Shown: in pieces, positions 36,601 through 44,224 of the stretch
Layout: each line of letters starts with the position of its first letter
Position numbering within the stretch: the stretch's first letter is position 1
Assembly: GCA_027490195.1 (NCBI GenBank)
Contig: JAIXYN010000061.1
Span: 1-64,000, forward strand
Source of the DNA: Verrucomicrobiaceae bacterium
GTDB taxonomy: Bacteria > Verrucomicrobiota > Verrucomicrobiia > Verrucomicrobiales > Verrucomicrobiaceae
DNA length: 64,000 nucleotides
Reading direction: 5' to 3'
The notes under the pieces: generated by a model
Told to the model about the DNA's origin: nothing
The model's database searches: none
The model's input: only the letters and a program-made list of their open reading frames with translations
Position numbers and translations under genes: made by a program

Positions 36601-37893
36601 CCCCACCTCCACCGGCCGCCGGTTCAGTTGCGCAGCCGTCGGCGGCGGCAGCGTCCCCTCACGCTGCTGCACATCCTGCTCAGTCTCTCCGGCATTTGCA
36701 GCAGCCCCTCCAGCCAGCGGCACCCCCGCAGTTGCACTTCCATCTCCCGCAGTCGGCGCAGCCGCTGCATCTGCTTCATTCGATGATACGCCGTCATTCG
36801 CATTCTTTGCCACCGTTAGCTTGTTCACACCCACCTGCACCGCTCCCGCCGCACCCATCAGCCCCAGCGCCCCAGCCAGCGAATCCTTCGCCACCTGCAG
36901 CCGCTGCTCCAGCGTCAGAAACGGATTGTCAATCGTTGCACTCACCTGCTCACTCGCCATCTCACCCGCCACGCCCAGCGCCACATCACCGGCCCGCTGC
37001 AGTTTCGTCGCACCCTTCGCCACGGCCTTCACGCCCTGCTTCGCCACCAGCATCCCCGGAATCAATTCCGCCGGGTCCGCCGCCTCAGAAATCAGCCCCC
37101 GCGCCTCCGGATGCAGCGCCCGGCCCAGCTGCGTATAATTCTCCATCGCCACCTTGTCAGCCGCCAGCTTCGCCATAAAAGGCGTCTTCAGCAGGTTGTC
37201 TTGCAGCGCCGCCCACGCTTGCGGGCTCCGGTTCACCAGATAGCCACGCAGCAGCTTCACATTCTCTTCATTGCCCAACAGGCTGTTCTGCTGCGCATAA
37301 TCCTTGTCACCGTAAAACTCCCCCTGCCTCTCCTCGATGTCCTTGTTGTACAAATCAATCCAGCCATTGAAGCCCCCCTTGTGATTGAGAAATTCGCCCT
37401 GGTCGATCTGCTCTTTTAAAAACCCCAGTTGCTTCACCAGTGGCTGCTCTTTGTCGCTCAGCATTGCCGCGCCACTCGCCACCAGGCTCACCATATTACG
37501 TCCCAGCGCAGGCCCCAGCGTCTCGCCAGGCACCTGCCACGCCACCCCCGCCCCCGGCTTCCCATCCGGCAGCACCGGACTCAATCCCAGCGCCCCCGTG
37601 CCGATCATAGCCGGCAGCTCCTTGATCGTTTTCCCCGCCACCCCCGCATAGCGTCCCGCCGTCTCCAGCATCGTCTCAGACCCCTGCACCTGCTCCCGCG
37701 TCTGCTGCGCCAGCGTGCCAAACTGCTGCCACCGCTCCGGCGTCCATCCCACGTTCCGCCCGATGTAGGCAGACGCCGCCGAAATACCACGTTCTGACAC
37801 GTCCTGCCTTTGCTCAAACGGCAAAGCGTGGAAATCCTTGTCATTCAGCATGCCATCAAGCTCCTGCGGATGCAGCATCAGTTCTTCGTCCAT
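30664..37893 (-). CDS. giant polyvalent phage virion protein
   Basis: About 2409 residues from the ATG of MDEELMLHPQEL; a GTG 18 codons earlier overlaps the upstream gene. It reads like an injected internal virion protein fused from several modules. There are two copies of a 75-residue unit near residues 620-760 (DGRGRQEALGVGMRHYS and DGRNRQEALGVGEQHYS). A later module with AFVIHREDGHVHVNT resembles the large polyvalent protein family. A metallopeptidase-like ILHERVGHAGL (His1250 to His1255) is followed by ELVEEWFA. The C-terminal third is helical with a membrane-like segment (SVLALSAWGLSGIIRGLF). It is the last gene of the late region, next to attL. Exact function is unknown. Confidence 0.7.
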   Translation of the reverse strand: MDEELMLHPQELDGMLNDKDFHALPFEQRQDVSERGISAASAYIGRNVGWTPERWQQFGTLAQQTREQVQGSETMLETAGRYAGVAGKTIKELPAMIGTGALGLSPVLPDGKPGAGVAWQVPGETLGPALGRNMVSLVASGAAMLSDKEQPLVKQLGFLKEQIDQGEFLNHKGGFNGWIDLYNKDIEERQGEFYGDKDYAQQNSLLGNEENVKLLRGYLVNRSPQAWAALQDNLLKTPFMAKLAADKVAMENYTQLGRALHPEARGLISEAADPAELIPGMLVAKQGVKAVAKGATKLQRAGDVALGVAGEMASEQVSATIDNPFLTLEQRLQVAKDSLAGALGLMGAAGAVQVGVNKLTVAKNANDGVSSNEADAAAAPTAGDGSATAGVPLAGGAAANAGETEQDVQQREGTLPPPTAAQLNRRPVEVGAVPMQGESELARIARQAGRMDAASPTPPGASTLRGVNAPGPEVPPTAVNPAPATATDPNAAPTLPPAATDLSAVADGVNLEADGTGRVLASRPVMPANRLSPLAAAAATLQSQRETTATPQPAAMSPEVPAVEAPSSGALGDIGSMSAQNIDWALTNLDGRGRQEALGVGMRHYSERGMSKEWYDYLAARVKTAEALSELNAMYQEMDPQAKVVTKALPQAELRQGDIGALTAEQAAWILTRTDGRNRQEALGVGEQHYSDPTMARTWAQFLAEKVRQDPEAMGELEGMYREMLPDAPSLDGVGPQAAQITNGANVLAAAHAAATAGGSTQWAPIKAVYEQALRLQPGLTPEAFMQAVQEGDNTGSVYLEMPENKSTLDAAGPFVLRNASGIPSTNMMMAPPRVRMSRAGTGLPPMQRLQKFWQDYANDKSRLRRGATATQKALPQIVSHYANPGEVQVRRLDKDGKIPGVAEAWRMDFKESTGKPLYAFVIHREDGHVHVNTEGMKGSTKARGGDLVYQSALSYAHNNELRFRPDPEGVSGIAHLRRLGHLLSSALRHGTTRHIEPRHARPEMSDVPEGAWHDGEEAYGGNVAALAEHEARGVFAAAAKRGVDLSQLRYEPVTDTIVDAAGRSLRNRDVTDLLERLDSATSGVGETAFLRALVSQGALQGHVAGGSAVLDDIHHDLGAGKSTAARSSIGLRGQPDGIFHVQRDRKLLASKTGSVNAARGRVSGRQAAEAMATLQQTSPAVAARVRIVRNRDALQQEQYHVDDWDSFAGENATEAFFDPSTGGTVVMLDNLVVRPGETPQRAVVRAILHERVGHAGLAAVRQGNPEAAARWQKLVEAAAEDAKISEELAALRERGYEQLNDEELVEEWFARQVEQRTPEQLQALTPQSGLLGKLWQWLKDATRYVARGFSRQNWTTRELQEMMRLSREALERGGPEGVRGDGRVKQSERMNPFHGSGVPNWLRNRLNLPRRAPFRVQALGLRALLKGSALPADLVPLVQQSQRDIAAVNETAAQLGRDLNGAIEAYAKRSGATLQDAHNLVARAMEDPALLAAMADSVLKERTRRTRNFLDDLSQVVATFAGGELGNAIMQNRGHWMRRSYAAFDPAANWNYDSLTKAASKGAQIAGVNARQILDEARAHITQSVNAERAAQGEPAAKQGEIEAIMRQLTDRNTWERNLLGNMAGSGISKNVTSLMQRAAYHPDVAKWMRNNRLTEFDYQTVAALAVTQSSYQGQNAAHLLGAARGWLASLHPKASQAEINDMLRMRDIPAPIRALMGEERNPLKRFLGSASFQSQYIARHEQQRAMRDLGLQMGLFSTQQTGVYTEEVGDSRERNGFKIDVQVPGPNAQPVTVQRTIYTTPELAAALRATQGSSSPADLGGRLLDALKFAGSEAKLNKVALNPDSWMVNAMGNVMGLVQSGDLLSLQGWQNVARAIQLHRSGQMKNGEMMNVAQEAEQDLRRQMLARLTAAGLANAGFEISDLNAALDNRVTQFINEHDHWNSITGGLRGAILGNGVGRSFGMGGRAVGIVLGAAGGATKGSAWIQEKQRKIAEWTTGNPDRIAKLAAFYGNYEAHLTAGMAEPDAFQLAVEKTMNTLPDYSKLPDFMRQLSRLGLAGSFIGFQHEVYRNTWHNARYAVQELRSGNPPLVARGARRLIGLSSVLALSAWGLSGIIRGLFSSGVDDDKDEAYRRALGADHERFGNLAYTKLDKDGASFFNTSYMLPQVTLFEVIKAGIEGKNLGESLSNLGRQLSDQFLEGSVHLDPLLSAWSNTTDFGKVSEEQGARNVAERLDYLLYNMMEPGALNKGDRMVRAMTGQSRYGRTFSLEEEALRLLGVRQNSYTHEKRISSRMFRFRDEYASARAAARKVHAQRPNSAEAMDALERSNQRIEALQGTWEQFQRDLKQIGVPTNEIERIRKATGTARTYPKLEMGEKGPESERARTGKIDAVPSSEEANKARGLVRVK

Positions 37894-37925
37894 ATCCAAG
37901 AAAAGTAAGTGAGTTTTAAATGACG

Positions 37926-39131
37926 TTACGGCAGCAGAGATTTCCACCCGCCTTGCCCCGCCGGTCGCGTCGCACCACCACCACCCTGCGTCCGGTCATC
38001 AATCCCATCCCCGTTCTCGTCCATGATCTTGATCTTCCGCATCGTGACCTCACCCGTTTTCCCGTCCACATGCACACTGTACGGGGTCGAGCTCCCATCC
38101 GGCTGCCTCATCATCTGGATCTTCGGCACCTCCTGTTTCCCTTCAGCCGGACCATACTGCACCCCGTCCACCGTCGCACTCTGCGGCACCATCCCCTCCG
38201 GCGGCTTCGCAGCCGGCCTCGGCAGCGGCAGCGTCCCCAGCGCCCGACCATCCGCCGTCGGGATCACATAATCCGTCCCCGGCACCGGCATCGTCCCGAT
38301 CTGCGGCATCCGCTTTCTATCCGCCTCCGCCTGCTGCCGTTCCCGCTCAGCCTTCATCTCCTCCGCACCCTGCTTCATGCCAAACACCGTCAGCTCCTTC
38401 TGGAACAAATCCGCATTCTGCTTCTCCCGCGCCGCCTGCTCCATGCCAAACATCCCAAAACGGTCAGCCCGCTCCTGCTCAAACCGCTGATCCTGTCGCT
38501 GCTGCTGCACCTCATTCTGCGCCTGGCTCCGCCCAAAGTTCAGCGCGTCCTGCTGCTGCCGGAACTTTCGCTCCTCCCCCGCCTGTTTCATCTCCGCCAG
38601 CGTCCTCGCCGCCCGCACATCCCCATACCGCGCCGCCGTCTCCAGCCGCCGCTCCGGTGCCTCAGCCATGCTTCGCCCCATCGGCCTCGCCCCACGGCTC
38701 GACAGCGGCCCGCCCGTCCCAAACCCCGGCTGCACCCCACGGTTCATCGGCGAAAATCCCACCCGACTCCCCGGCACTGCCTGCGCCTGCCCCCCCCCGC
38801 CAAAAACAGGAATCTCACTCCTCGGCACCACCGGCCTCCTCGCCATTGGCGGCAGCTCAGGCACCGGCTCACCCCCACCACCAAAAACAGGAATCTCGCT
38901 CCTCGTCCCCGTCGAACCCCTCGGCGCACCCCGCTGCCGGATCTCCTGAATCAGCGGATCATTGTAATTCAGGTCAGTCGGGGCAGCAGCCCCCCCCTCC
39001 GCCTGCAGCGCCCCCATTCGGCTCCGCACCTCCAGCATCGTCGCATCATTCCGCTTCGGGTCCAGCAGCCGCGCCACAGGCATCGTCCGGCGCAGGCTCA
39101 TCGTTTTCGGCAAATCATAAGGTGGTGGCAT
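37926..39131 (-). CDS. phage protein with coiled coil and Gly-rich repeats
   Basis: 401 residues, unrecognised. The N-terminal part contains two copies of RSEIPVFGGGG in a Pro/Gly-rich setting. The middle (about 165-265) is a charged coiled coil (LAEMKQAGEERKFRQQQDAL, RFEQERADRFGMFGMEQAAR). The C-terminus contains beta-rich sequence and one EF-hand-like loop (DENGDGIDD). It lies directly upstream of the giant virion protein gene, which suggests a virion or ejection role. No signal peptide is seen. Confidence 0.6.
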   Translation of the reverse strand: MPPPYDLPKTMSLRRTMPVARLLDPKRNDATMLEVRSRMGALQAEGGAAAPTDLNYNDPLIQEIRQRGAPRGSTGTRSEIPVFGGGGEPVPELPPMARRPVVPRSEIPVFGGGGQAQAVPGSRVGFSPMNRGVQPGFGTGGPLSSRGARPMGRSMAEAPERRLETAARYGDVRAARTLAEMKQAGEERKFRQQQDALNFGRSQAQNEVQQQRQDQRFEQERADRFGMFGMEQAAREKQNADLFQKELTVFGMKQGAEEMKAERERQQAEADRKRMPQIGTMPVPGTDYVIPTADGRALGTLPLPRPAAKPPEGMVPQSATVDGVQYGPAEGKQEVPKIQMMRQPDGSSTPYSVHVDGKTGEVTMRKIKIMDENGDGIDDRTQGGGGATRPAGQGGWKSLLP

Positions 39132-39207
39132 AATCTCAGTTCCTCCCAGTTCATTTCATTTCCTATCACATCCTACTCTCTCACACTCACTCGCGCAACG
39201 CCCCGCT

Positions 39208-39609
39208 TCACACCGGCAGCGTCAGCACCGCATCAATGATCGTACATCGCTGCCCCACCGCCGTACACCGCAGCGTGTAAGTCACCGTATCAATCAGCGT
39301 CACCACATCCGTCCGCTCCGTCGTCGTAAAATCATTCAGGTCCAGCAGCTCCACCGTCAGCGTCCACCTCATCGGCACCGCATCACACAGGTGCGTCAGC
39401 ACCTGCTCAGTGTACTCCTCATACGTGCTGCTATCCTCCAGCACCCGCTTCTCCGCATAGCCCCCCACCTGCAGCACCGGATCAAACAGCCCATCCAATC
39501 CCTCCCCCTCGTGCTCCGTGGTCGTCGTCACAGACGAATACCCCGTCCGGTAAGACGTCACCGCCGACCTCACAAAAATATTCGCCCGCGATTGCACCTC
39601 CACAAACAT
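39208..39609 (-). CDS. hypothetical phage structural protein
   Basis: 133 residues, start MFVEVQSRANIFVRSAVTSY. The protein is beta-rich with many Thr and Val residues and one acidic EHEGEGLDGLFD segment. It belongs to the block of late genes transcribed leftward. I do not recognise the family; a tail or connector component is likely from position. Confidence 0.55.
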   Translation of the reverse strand: MFVEVQSRANIFVRSAVTSYRTGYSSVTTTTEHEGEGLDGLFDPVLQVGGYAEKRVLEDSSTYEEYTEQVLTHLCDAVPMRWTLTVELLDLNDFTTTERTDVVTLIDTVTYTLRCTAVGQRCTIIDAVLTLPV

Positions 39610-39675
39610 AAAATTCTCAGTTCAAAGTTCCCATCTTTCTGCCTTCCCTCCCTCCTCCGTCTCAGTCACCCCCCA

Positions 39676-40266
39676 TCAAGAAGTCCCCCAAAACGTCAAA
39701 AAATTCCCACTCGCATTGTACCCCTTAATTGCCACCTCCAGGCTCGATACCCGGTCCTGCGTCACCTTCACCCCATCCACATACCGCGCCACCTGCTTAC
39801 ACAGCACCGTCGCCGTATCACTCGGCACACTCCCCCCCGTCTTCATCTTCGCCGTCGTGATCGCATCAATCCCCACCACAAAACCCGCCGCCGAAACAAT
39901 CTTCGAAATCGTCACCTCCAAATAAACATACACCGTCCCCGAGTTCGAAATCACCAGCGTCCCCCCCGGCAGCGCCGTCCCCCCACTGTTCGTCACCACC
40001 GTCCCATTCACCGTCCCCCCCTTGATCACACTCGCCGTCGTCCCATCCGTCCGCCCCGGGCACAGAAACGGATGCGTCACCGCCGCAGCCCTCTGCGCCA
40101 CCACACGCCTCTCATACGTCGGCCCCTCAGCCTCCAGCCGGATCACCATCCCCCCCGCGCCCCCAGTCGCACGCAGCCCATTCCCAGTCATCACCGGCAT
40201 CGGCGTCCGCCAGCCCGCCATACTCGGCGCTGGTAGGAAAGACCAGTTCATCGGGCTACTCTTCAT
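39676..40266 (-). CDS. hypothetical phage tail-type protein
   Basis: 196 residues. The sequence after about residue 60 is rich in Gly, Thr and Val with short beta strands (GGTVNGTVVTNSGGTALPGG, YVYLEVTISKIVSAAG), as in tail fibre or baseplate decoration proteins. The start overlaps the stop of the upstream gene by 4 bases (ATGA at 40263-40266), so the two are coupled. No domain is named with confidence. Confidence 0.55.
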   Translation of the reverse strand: MKSSPMNWSFLPAPSMAGWRTPMPVMTGNGLRATGGAGGMVIRLEAEGPTYERRVVAQRAAAVTHPFLCPGRTDGTTASVIKGGTVNGTVVTNSGGTALPGGTLVISNSGTVYVYLEVTISKIVSAAGFVVGIDAITTAKMKTGGSVPSDTATVLCKQVARYVDGVKVTQDRVSSLEVAIKGYNASGNFLTFWGTS

Positions 40267-41018
40267 GGCGCATAGGCCGTCTCCTTCCGGCGGATGTACA
40301 CCCCATTTTCAAACCGGTAACCATCACTCATCACCAGCGTACTCGGCCTCGTCGCAGGCACCGTCGCAGGCGTCGTACTCGAAAACGTCTTCCCCTCATA
40401 ATTCGGGTGATCACTCGGGATCGTGTACTCCAGCGTCACCTCCCCATGCAAACACGCAGGAATCGAAATACTCCCAATCGCATAATCCAGCGTGCACGGC
40501 GTCGGCTGCATCCCCGCCGGAGTCCCAATCGAAAACGGCGCATGACTCGCGAAAAACTCCGTCACCACCCTCGTCGGCCCATCATAAGCAGGCTTCGCAT
40601 ACGTAAACTTGTACGCCGTCCCCGACACATACGCCCCCCCCGCATCATTGTAAGACCTGATATTCGAAGACGTCCCACTCGCCAGCACCGCAGGCCAGAA
40701 AATCCCCAGCCGAATCTCCTCCTCCGTTTGATACGCCATCGCGATCTGTTCAGCCGTCCGCGCCTTCGCAAAGTAAAACCCACGCCACCCATCCGCCAGG
40801 TCCCCCTGCCGTGTAAACACATAGTCCCCAAAGCCCCGGCCAACAGCATCCCCCTTGCTCACCTTACCCGCCATAAAATCCTTCAGCGTCGTACCTCGTG
40901 CCGGGATATTCCCCTCCCTCACCTTCCTCTCTGGCACCCACAGCAGCGCACCACTCTCCTCCCCCACCGGCGTCGGCAAAGTCGAAAACTCAGTCAGCTC
41001 TTGCGGTTGTCGCGCCAT
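40263..41018 (-). CDS. hypothetical phage tail or baseplate protein
   Basis: 251 residues. Distinct segments are a helical N-terminus (LTEFSTLPTPVGEESGALLW), a loop region (GFGDYVFTRQGDLADGWRGF) and a C-terminal beta-rich part (ACLHGEVTLEYTIPSDHPNY). It is translationally coupled to the next gene by an ATGA overlap. Beyond membership of the late operon I cannot assign a function. Confidence 0.55.
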   Translation of the reverse strand: MARQPQELTEFSTLPTPVGEESGALLWVPERKVREGNIPARGTTLKDFMAGKVSKGDAVGRGFGDYVFTRQGDLADGWRGFYFAKARTAEQIAMAYQTEEEIRLGIFWPAVLASGTSSNIRSYNDAGGAYVSGTAYKFTYAKPAYDGPTRVVTEFFASHAPFSIGTPAGMQPTPCTLDYAIGSISIPACLHGEVTLEYTIPSDHPNYEGKTFSSTTPATVPATRPSTLVMSDGYRFENGVYIRRKETAYAP

Positions 41019-41046
41019 AAAATTTCAATTCAAAATTCTCAGTTCC

Positions 41047-41130
41047 CCATCTTTCTGCCTGTCCATCTTTTTGCCCTGCGTCAGCTCAGATTTCTTATCT
41101 TTCACCGGCCATCTTTCTGCCGGCCTCCGG
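41047..41130 (-). repeat. family C repeats between tail and lysis genes
   Basis: Two units on the minus strand: GGCAAAAAGATGG joined to GGCAGAAAGATGG at 41047-41075, and a CCGGCAGAAAGATGGCCGGT-type unit at 41094-41130. Same motif and orientation as in most other gaps of the prophage. Confidence 0.75.
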
Positions 41131-41154
41131 TTCCCCCAAACCAAGATTCCGGCC

Positions 41155-41700
41155 TCAACTCTCGACCTTGGACAGCCCTCCCGTCGCACGCACCACATAC
41201 GCCCTCACATTTCCCGGCTGCGTGATGTACACCGGCCTCCGCACCGCAATGCACCTCTCCTTCGCAATCCGCGCAATACTCACCCGGTTAGCCTGGTTCC
41301 CGCCCAGCACGTGGTATGCCGTAGCATCCTCTGCCACATACCACCCCACATGCCCACCGCCATTCCGCACAAACACCAAGCAGTCTCCCAGTCCAGCAGC
41401 CTCAGTTGCCACCCCCCACCGCTCCCAATTCCGCGCCCACAGCGGCTCCGCCACCACGTTTTTCCCAGCCCGATGCGCCACAATGGCCGCAAACAAACCG
41501 CACCACGGAATATCATCATCTGAAAAACCCGCGATCTTCACCCCCGCAGCATTCAGCTCATCTCTCCACCCGATGATCGTGCGGTTACTCCCTTTCCCCA
41601 CCACCTCAGCCACCCCCAGCAGCCGCAGCCCCTGCTGGATCGTCTTCGGCAGCGCACCCACATTGCTCAGCCATTCATAGTTAGAAGATATAGTATTCAT
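41155..41700 (-). CDS. TIGR02594-like endolysin (cysteine peptidase fold)
   Basis: 181 residues. The core resembles the TIGR02594/CHAP-type peptidoglycan hydrolases: IPWCGLFAAIVAHRAG with candidate nucleophile Cys67, ARNWERWG, then GDCLVFVRNGGGHVGWYVAE with candidate His117, and a following VLGGNQANRVSI. An N-terminal helical extension (about 1-55) may bind the substrate. There is no signal peptide, so a holin is needed. It overlaps the upstream hydrolase gene by 4 bases (ATGA) and forms the lysis group with it and the small membrane protein further upstream. Confidence 0.78.
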   Translation of the reverse strand: MNTISSNYEWLSNVGALPKTIQQGLRLLGVAEVVGKGSNRTIIGWRDELNAAGVKIAGFSDDDIPWCGLFAAIVAHRAGKNVVAEPLWARNWERWGVATEAAGLGDCLVFVRNGGGHVGWYVAEDATAYHVLGGNQANRVSIARIAKERCIAVRRPVYITQPGNVRAYVVRATGGLSKVES

Positions 41701-42356
41701 AAAGTCTTTTGATCCTCCGCATCGTATCTCGCAATCTCCAGCATCAGCCCCTCAAACGACAGCCCCCGCCGCAGCCACGTGCTATGCCCCTGCCCATCAT
41801 CACTATGGTCCCTCACCACCGCCGGAAACGACCCCGCAAACTCACGCCCCCTTAGCCCCAATGATCCATAGCCCAGCCCCATCCAACCAATCAGCGGCCG
41901 CGTTGCCTGCGCCAACCTCAGAGCACCATCATTGCGACTCCCGTAAATGTGAATCCGCTCGATCAATCCCTCTCGGATCGCCGCCGCGAAACTCTCCTCA
42001 TCCGCCGCCGGAGAGATCAAATGCACCGCATCAATCCGCAGATCCTTCGCCAGCTCCACCTCCGTCTTACCCAAGTGCAGCACCCGCGCAATCAAATCAC
42101 ACCCGTTCGAATGTCCCACCAGCACCACCCGGTAACCAGCCCGCGTGTAATACCCCACCATCTTCGCGATCTGTCTCGCCCTCAGCCCCTGCCGCCACAT
42201 GCGCAGCAGCGCCGAAGTGTAGTACTCAAACTTCTCCCCCACCACCCCATCCATCAGCCTCGTATTCACCCACGTCACAAACCGATCCGTCCACCCATCC
42301 GCAGCCCCCGGATTAGTCCGAATCCCATTAATCGCAATGTAACAAGTTCTCTTCAT
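41697..42356 (-). CDS. phage alpha/beta hydrolase (LysB-like)
   Basis: 219 residues. Starts with a strand-turn-helix typical of the fold (CYIAINGIRTNPGAADGW). The nucleophile elbow is VVLVGHSNGCDLIA with GHSNG at 81-85 and Ser83. Candidate acid residues lie in SPAADEE or SRNDGA, and a late HSTWL may hold the catalytic His near residue 192. It is coupled to the endolysin gene, so an esterase acting on the outer membrane or envelope lipid during lysis is the natural hypothesis, by analogy with mycobacteriophage LysB. Substrate is not visible. Confidence 0.7.
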   Translation of the reverse strand: MKRTCYIAINGIRTNPGAADGWTDRFVTWVNTRLMDGVVGEKFEYYTSALLRMWRQGLRARQIAKMVGYYTRAGYRVVLVGHSNGCDLIARVLHLGKTEVELAKDLRIDAVHLISPAADEESFAAAIREGLIERIHIYGSRNDGALRLAQATRPLIGWMGLGYGSLGLRGREFAGSFPAVVRDHSDDGQGHSTWLRRGLSFEGLMLEIARYDAEDQKTL

Positions 42357-42382
42357 CGTCTCAGGTTCTCAGTCTCAGTTTC

Positions 42383-42458
42383 TTCGTAGTGTAGTTCCGC
42401 CTTTAGGCGGTTCCGGTTTCAGGTTCTTCGTAGTGCAGTCCCAGCTTTCACCGGTTCC
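42383..42458 (-). repeat. family B repeats, two copies
   Basis: GTTCCGCCTTTAGGCGGT-type hairpin at 42383-42414 and a diverged copy (cccagctttcaccggttcc) at 42424-42458, each preceded by a ttcttcgtagtg leader on the plus strand. Confidence 0.7.
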
Positions 42459-42463
42459 GAAAT

Positions 42464-42703
42464 TCAATGCTCCTCCCCCAGCTTCGCTGTCAGATCCGCA
42501 ATCACCTTCGTCTGCATCGTGATGATCACATTCCTCAGCTCGATCCGGTCCGCCTCACACCGCGCACTCGCAGTCTCCAGCGCCGTAATCCTCATCTCAT
42601 ACTGACTCGCCAGCTTCCGCGCGATGATATACACCGCAAACAGCAGCAGCCCCGCAAAGCCAAACTGCTGCATCAGAGTGTTGATCATTGTCGGCTCATT
42701 CAT
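42464..42703 (-). CDS. single-TM protein, holin or spanin candidate
   Basis: 79 residues from the ATG of MNEPTMINTLMQQFGFAG (a TTG three codons earlier is less likely). One transmembrane helix (GFAGLLLFAVYIIARKLA, about 14-31) is followed by a short coiled coil (MRITALETASARCEADRIEL) and a hydrophilic tail. It lies just upstream of the hydrolase and endolysin genes, where the holin or inner-membrane spanin is usually encoded. One helix fits a class III holin or an i-spanin. Confidence 0.55.
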   Translation of the reverse strand: MNEPTMINTLMQQFGFAGLLLFAVYIIARKLASQYEMRITALETASARCEADRIELRNVIITMQTKVIADLTAKLGEEH

Positions 42704-42735
42704 CGCATTCAAAAAAGCTCAAAGTTCCCACCACC

Positions 42736-43038
42736 TCACTCAAACCCCAACTGCCTCAGCAGCGACACCGTGCAGCCATTCGGCGGCAGCTTCGCCACAT
42801 GCCTCTCCACCGCCATCTTCAGCAGATCCCGCTGCTTCTCACTCAGCTCCAGGTCCGGCAGCACAGCACTGCTCCACGCAGGCTCCGCCGCCTCCTGCGC
42901 ACTCACCACCGGGCACTTCAGTTTCTCCACCAGCACCCCCGCCATCAGCACCTCACTCGGCGTCTTGAACGTCTCCGGCACAAACAGCAGATTGTGAATC
43001 AGCAGGCACAGTCCATTCGTCAGTTTCAGCGTATGCAT
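42736..43038 (-). CDS. hypothetical phage protein
   Basis: 100 residues: an N-terminal strand-rich segment (MHTLKLTNGLCLLIHNLLFV) and a helical C-terminal half (LSEKQRDLLKMAVERHVAKL). It ends RQLGFE. It lies in the late operon 24 bases upstream of the lysis group. No family recognised. Confidence 0.5.
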   Translation of the reverse strand: MHTLKLTNGLCLLIHNLLFVPETFKTPSEVLMAGVLVEKLKCPVVSAQEAAEPAWSSAVLPDLELSEKQRDLLKMAVERHVAKLPPNGCTVSLLRQLGFE

Positions 43039-43049
43039 AAGATCAGGAT

Positions 43050-43331
43050 TCAGGATTCAAGAATGGCAGTCACCGCCTCCACCACAGCCGGCAGTTTCCC
43101 AGGCTGCGCCATCACTGCCCTCCCCAGGCTCATCAGCTGCTCATTCGCCGCCATCGCCGCCCGGTCAGCCGCGTCCTTCGCCGCCACATAGCGCGCCGTC
43201 TCCTCATCACGGAAGATCTGCGCAAACTGCTCGATGTCCACAGCAGCCCCGCCGCTCCCAGCATTGTATCGGTCCACCGCCGCTTGCCACGCTTCGATGG
43301 CGTCTTCAGGAATAGTCGTCGTGATAGTCAT
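43050..43331 (-). CDS. hypothetical helical phage protein
   Basis: 93 residues, almost all helix, Ala-rich: PEDAIEAWQAAVDRYNAGSG, then FRDEETARYVAAKDAADRAA and a C-terminal VMAQPGKLPAVVEAVTAILE. It is close to the tail-fibre-like gene (4-base gap). Possibly a tail assembly chaperone or small structural subunit; not recognised. Confidence 0.5.
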   Translation of the reverse strand: MTITTTIPEDAIEAWQAAVDRYNAGSGGAAVDIEQFAQIFRDEETARYVAAKDAADRAAMAANEQLMSLGRAVMAQPGKLPAVVEAVTAILES

Positions 43332-43335
43332 AAAA

Positions 43336-44217
43336 TTAAGGTTGAATTGCTATCTGCTGAGCAGCCCCACTCGCGAACAACGCCATGAGCTGCGTTTTGC
43401 CCGCGCCATTGTCCACGGCATAAATCCGCACACTGTTTGCGGCTGGCGCAGCAGGCGCTGTCTGCTCAGAAAATTGCAAGGCAGCCCCAGTCGTTGATCC
43501 CGTGGCTGACAAGTCCAAAATACCAGCCGCTTGTCTGCGCAGGGCCACATCCACAGATGATGCCGGGCTATCGTTCGTCCATTGCAGTGCGCTCCCGACT
43601 GCCATGGAGATACCTTGCAGGAAACCCGGCCCACCAATCCCGACCACACCCACATTGCCAGAACCCACCGAATGCATCATGATCATACCCACATCAGTGC
43701 GCCGCGAAAGCGTCCCCGCCGTGTCACCATTCAGCTGAATCACACCGTTGGCTTGTACTCGGAATCGCTCAGCGCTCGCCACTTGAGCAGAAATAAGAGA
43801 CCCCCCAAACCCACTCGCCGCATTCACCCCAAACATCGTCCCCGCAGTCGCCCAGCCCGTGCTCGTCGTCCCTGTCGGCTCGATAACAAACAACGGCTTC
43901 GTCGTCGTCGCAGTTCCCCCCGTAAACGGACTCCCCGTCAAAGCCAGCGCAGGTGCCGACGCCGCCCCGTTAAACGCATTCCCCACCCCCAACAAAGCCA
44001 CCGTCCCACTCACCGGAATCGTCAGCGTCCGGTCAGCATCCCCCACGTTAAACCGCAGCGTACGGCCCGCCGTCAGCACCTCACTCGTCCCCAGCGTCAG
44101 GTCAAACGCCGCCCCCGTGCTCCGCAGCCCCAGAGCCGTCAGCCCCGTCGCCGTCCCGCCCGTGATGCTCGCCACACCCGTTGCCCCGCCCCCCGCTGGT
44201 GATGTTGTCAGTCCCAT
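43336..44217 (-). CDS. tail fibre-like protein
   Basis: 293 residues of Gly/Thr/Ala-rich beta structure: repeated TGGTAT, GTSEVLTAGRTLRFNVGDAD, FNGAASAPALALTGSPFTGG, then a pattern often seen near fibre ends (VRIYAVDNGAGKTQLMALFA). The composition and the C-terminal pattern fit receptor-binding tail fibres or spikes of tailed phages. It starts MGLTTSPAGGG. No enzymatic domain is visible. Confidence 0.6.
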   Translation of the reverse strand: MGLTTSPAGGGATGVASITGGTATGLTALGLRSTGAAFDLTLGTSEVLTAGRTLRFNVGDADRTLTIPVSGTVALLGVGNAFNGAASAPALALTGSPFTGGTATTTKPLFVIEPTGTTSTGWATAGTMFGVNAASGFGGSLISAQVASAERFRVQANGVIQLNGDTAGTLSRRTDVGMIMMHSVGSGNVGVVGIGGPGFLQGISMAVGSALQWTNDSPASSVDVALRRQAAGILDLSATGSTTGAALQFSEQTAPAAPAANSVRIYAVDNGAGKTQLMALFASGAAQQIAIQP

Positions 44218-44224
44218 AATAAGG

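Noticed and set aside
37920-40236. Long plus-strand frames rich in Arg, His and Pro
   Set aside because: Composition is the mirror of GC-rich minus-strand genes (for example RPRHHRP-type runs), with no start signal and no family resemblance; they are antisense shadows.
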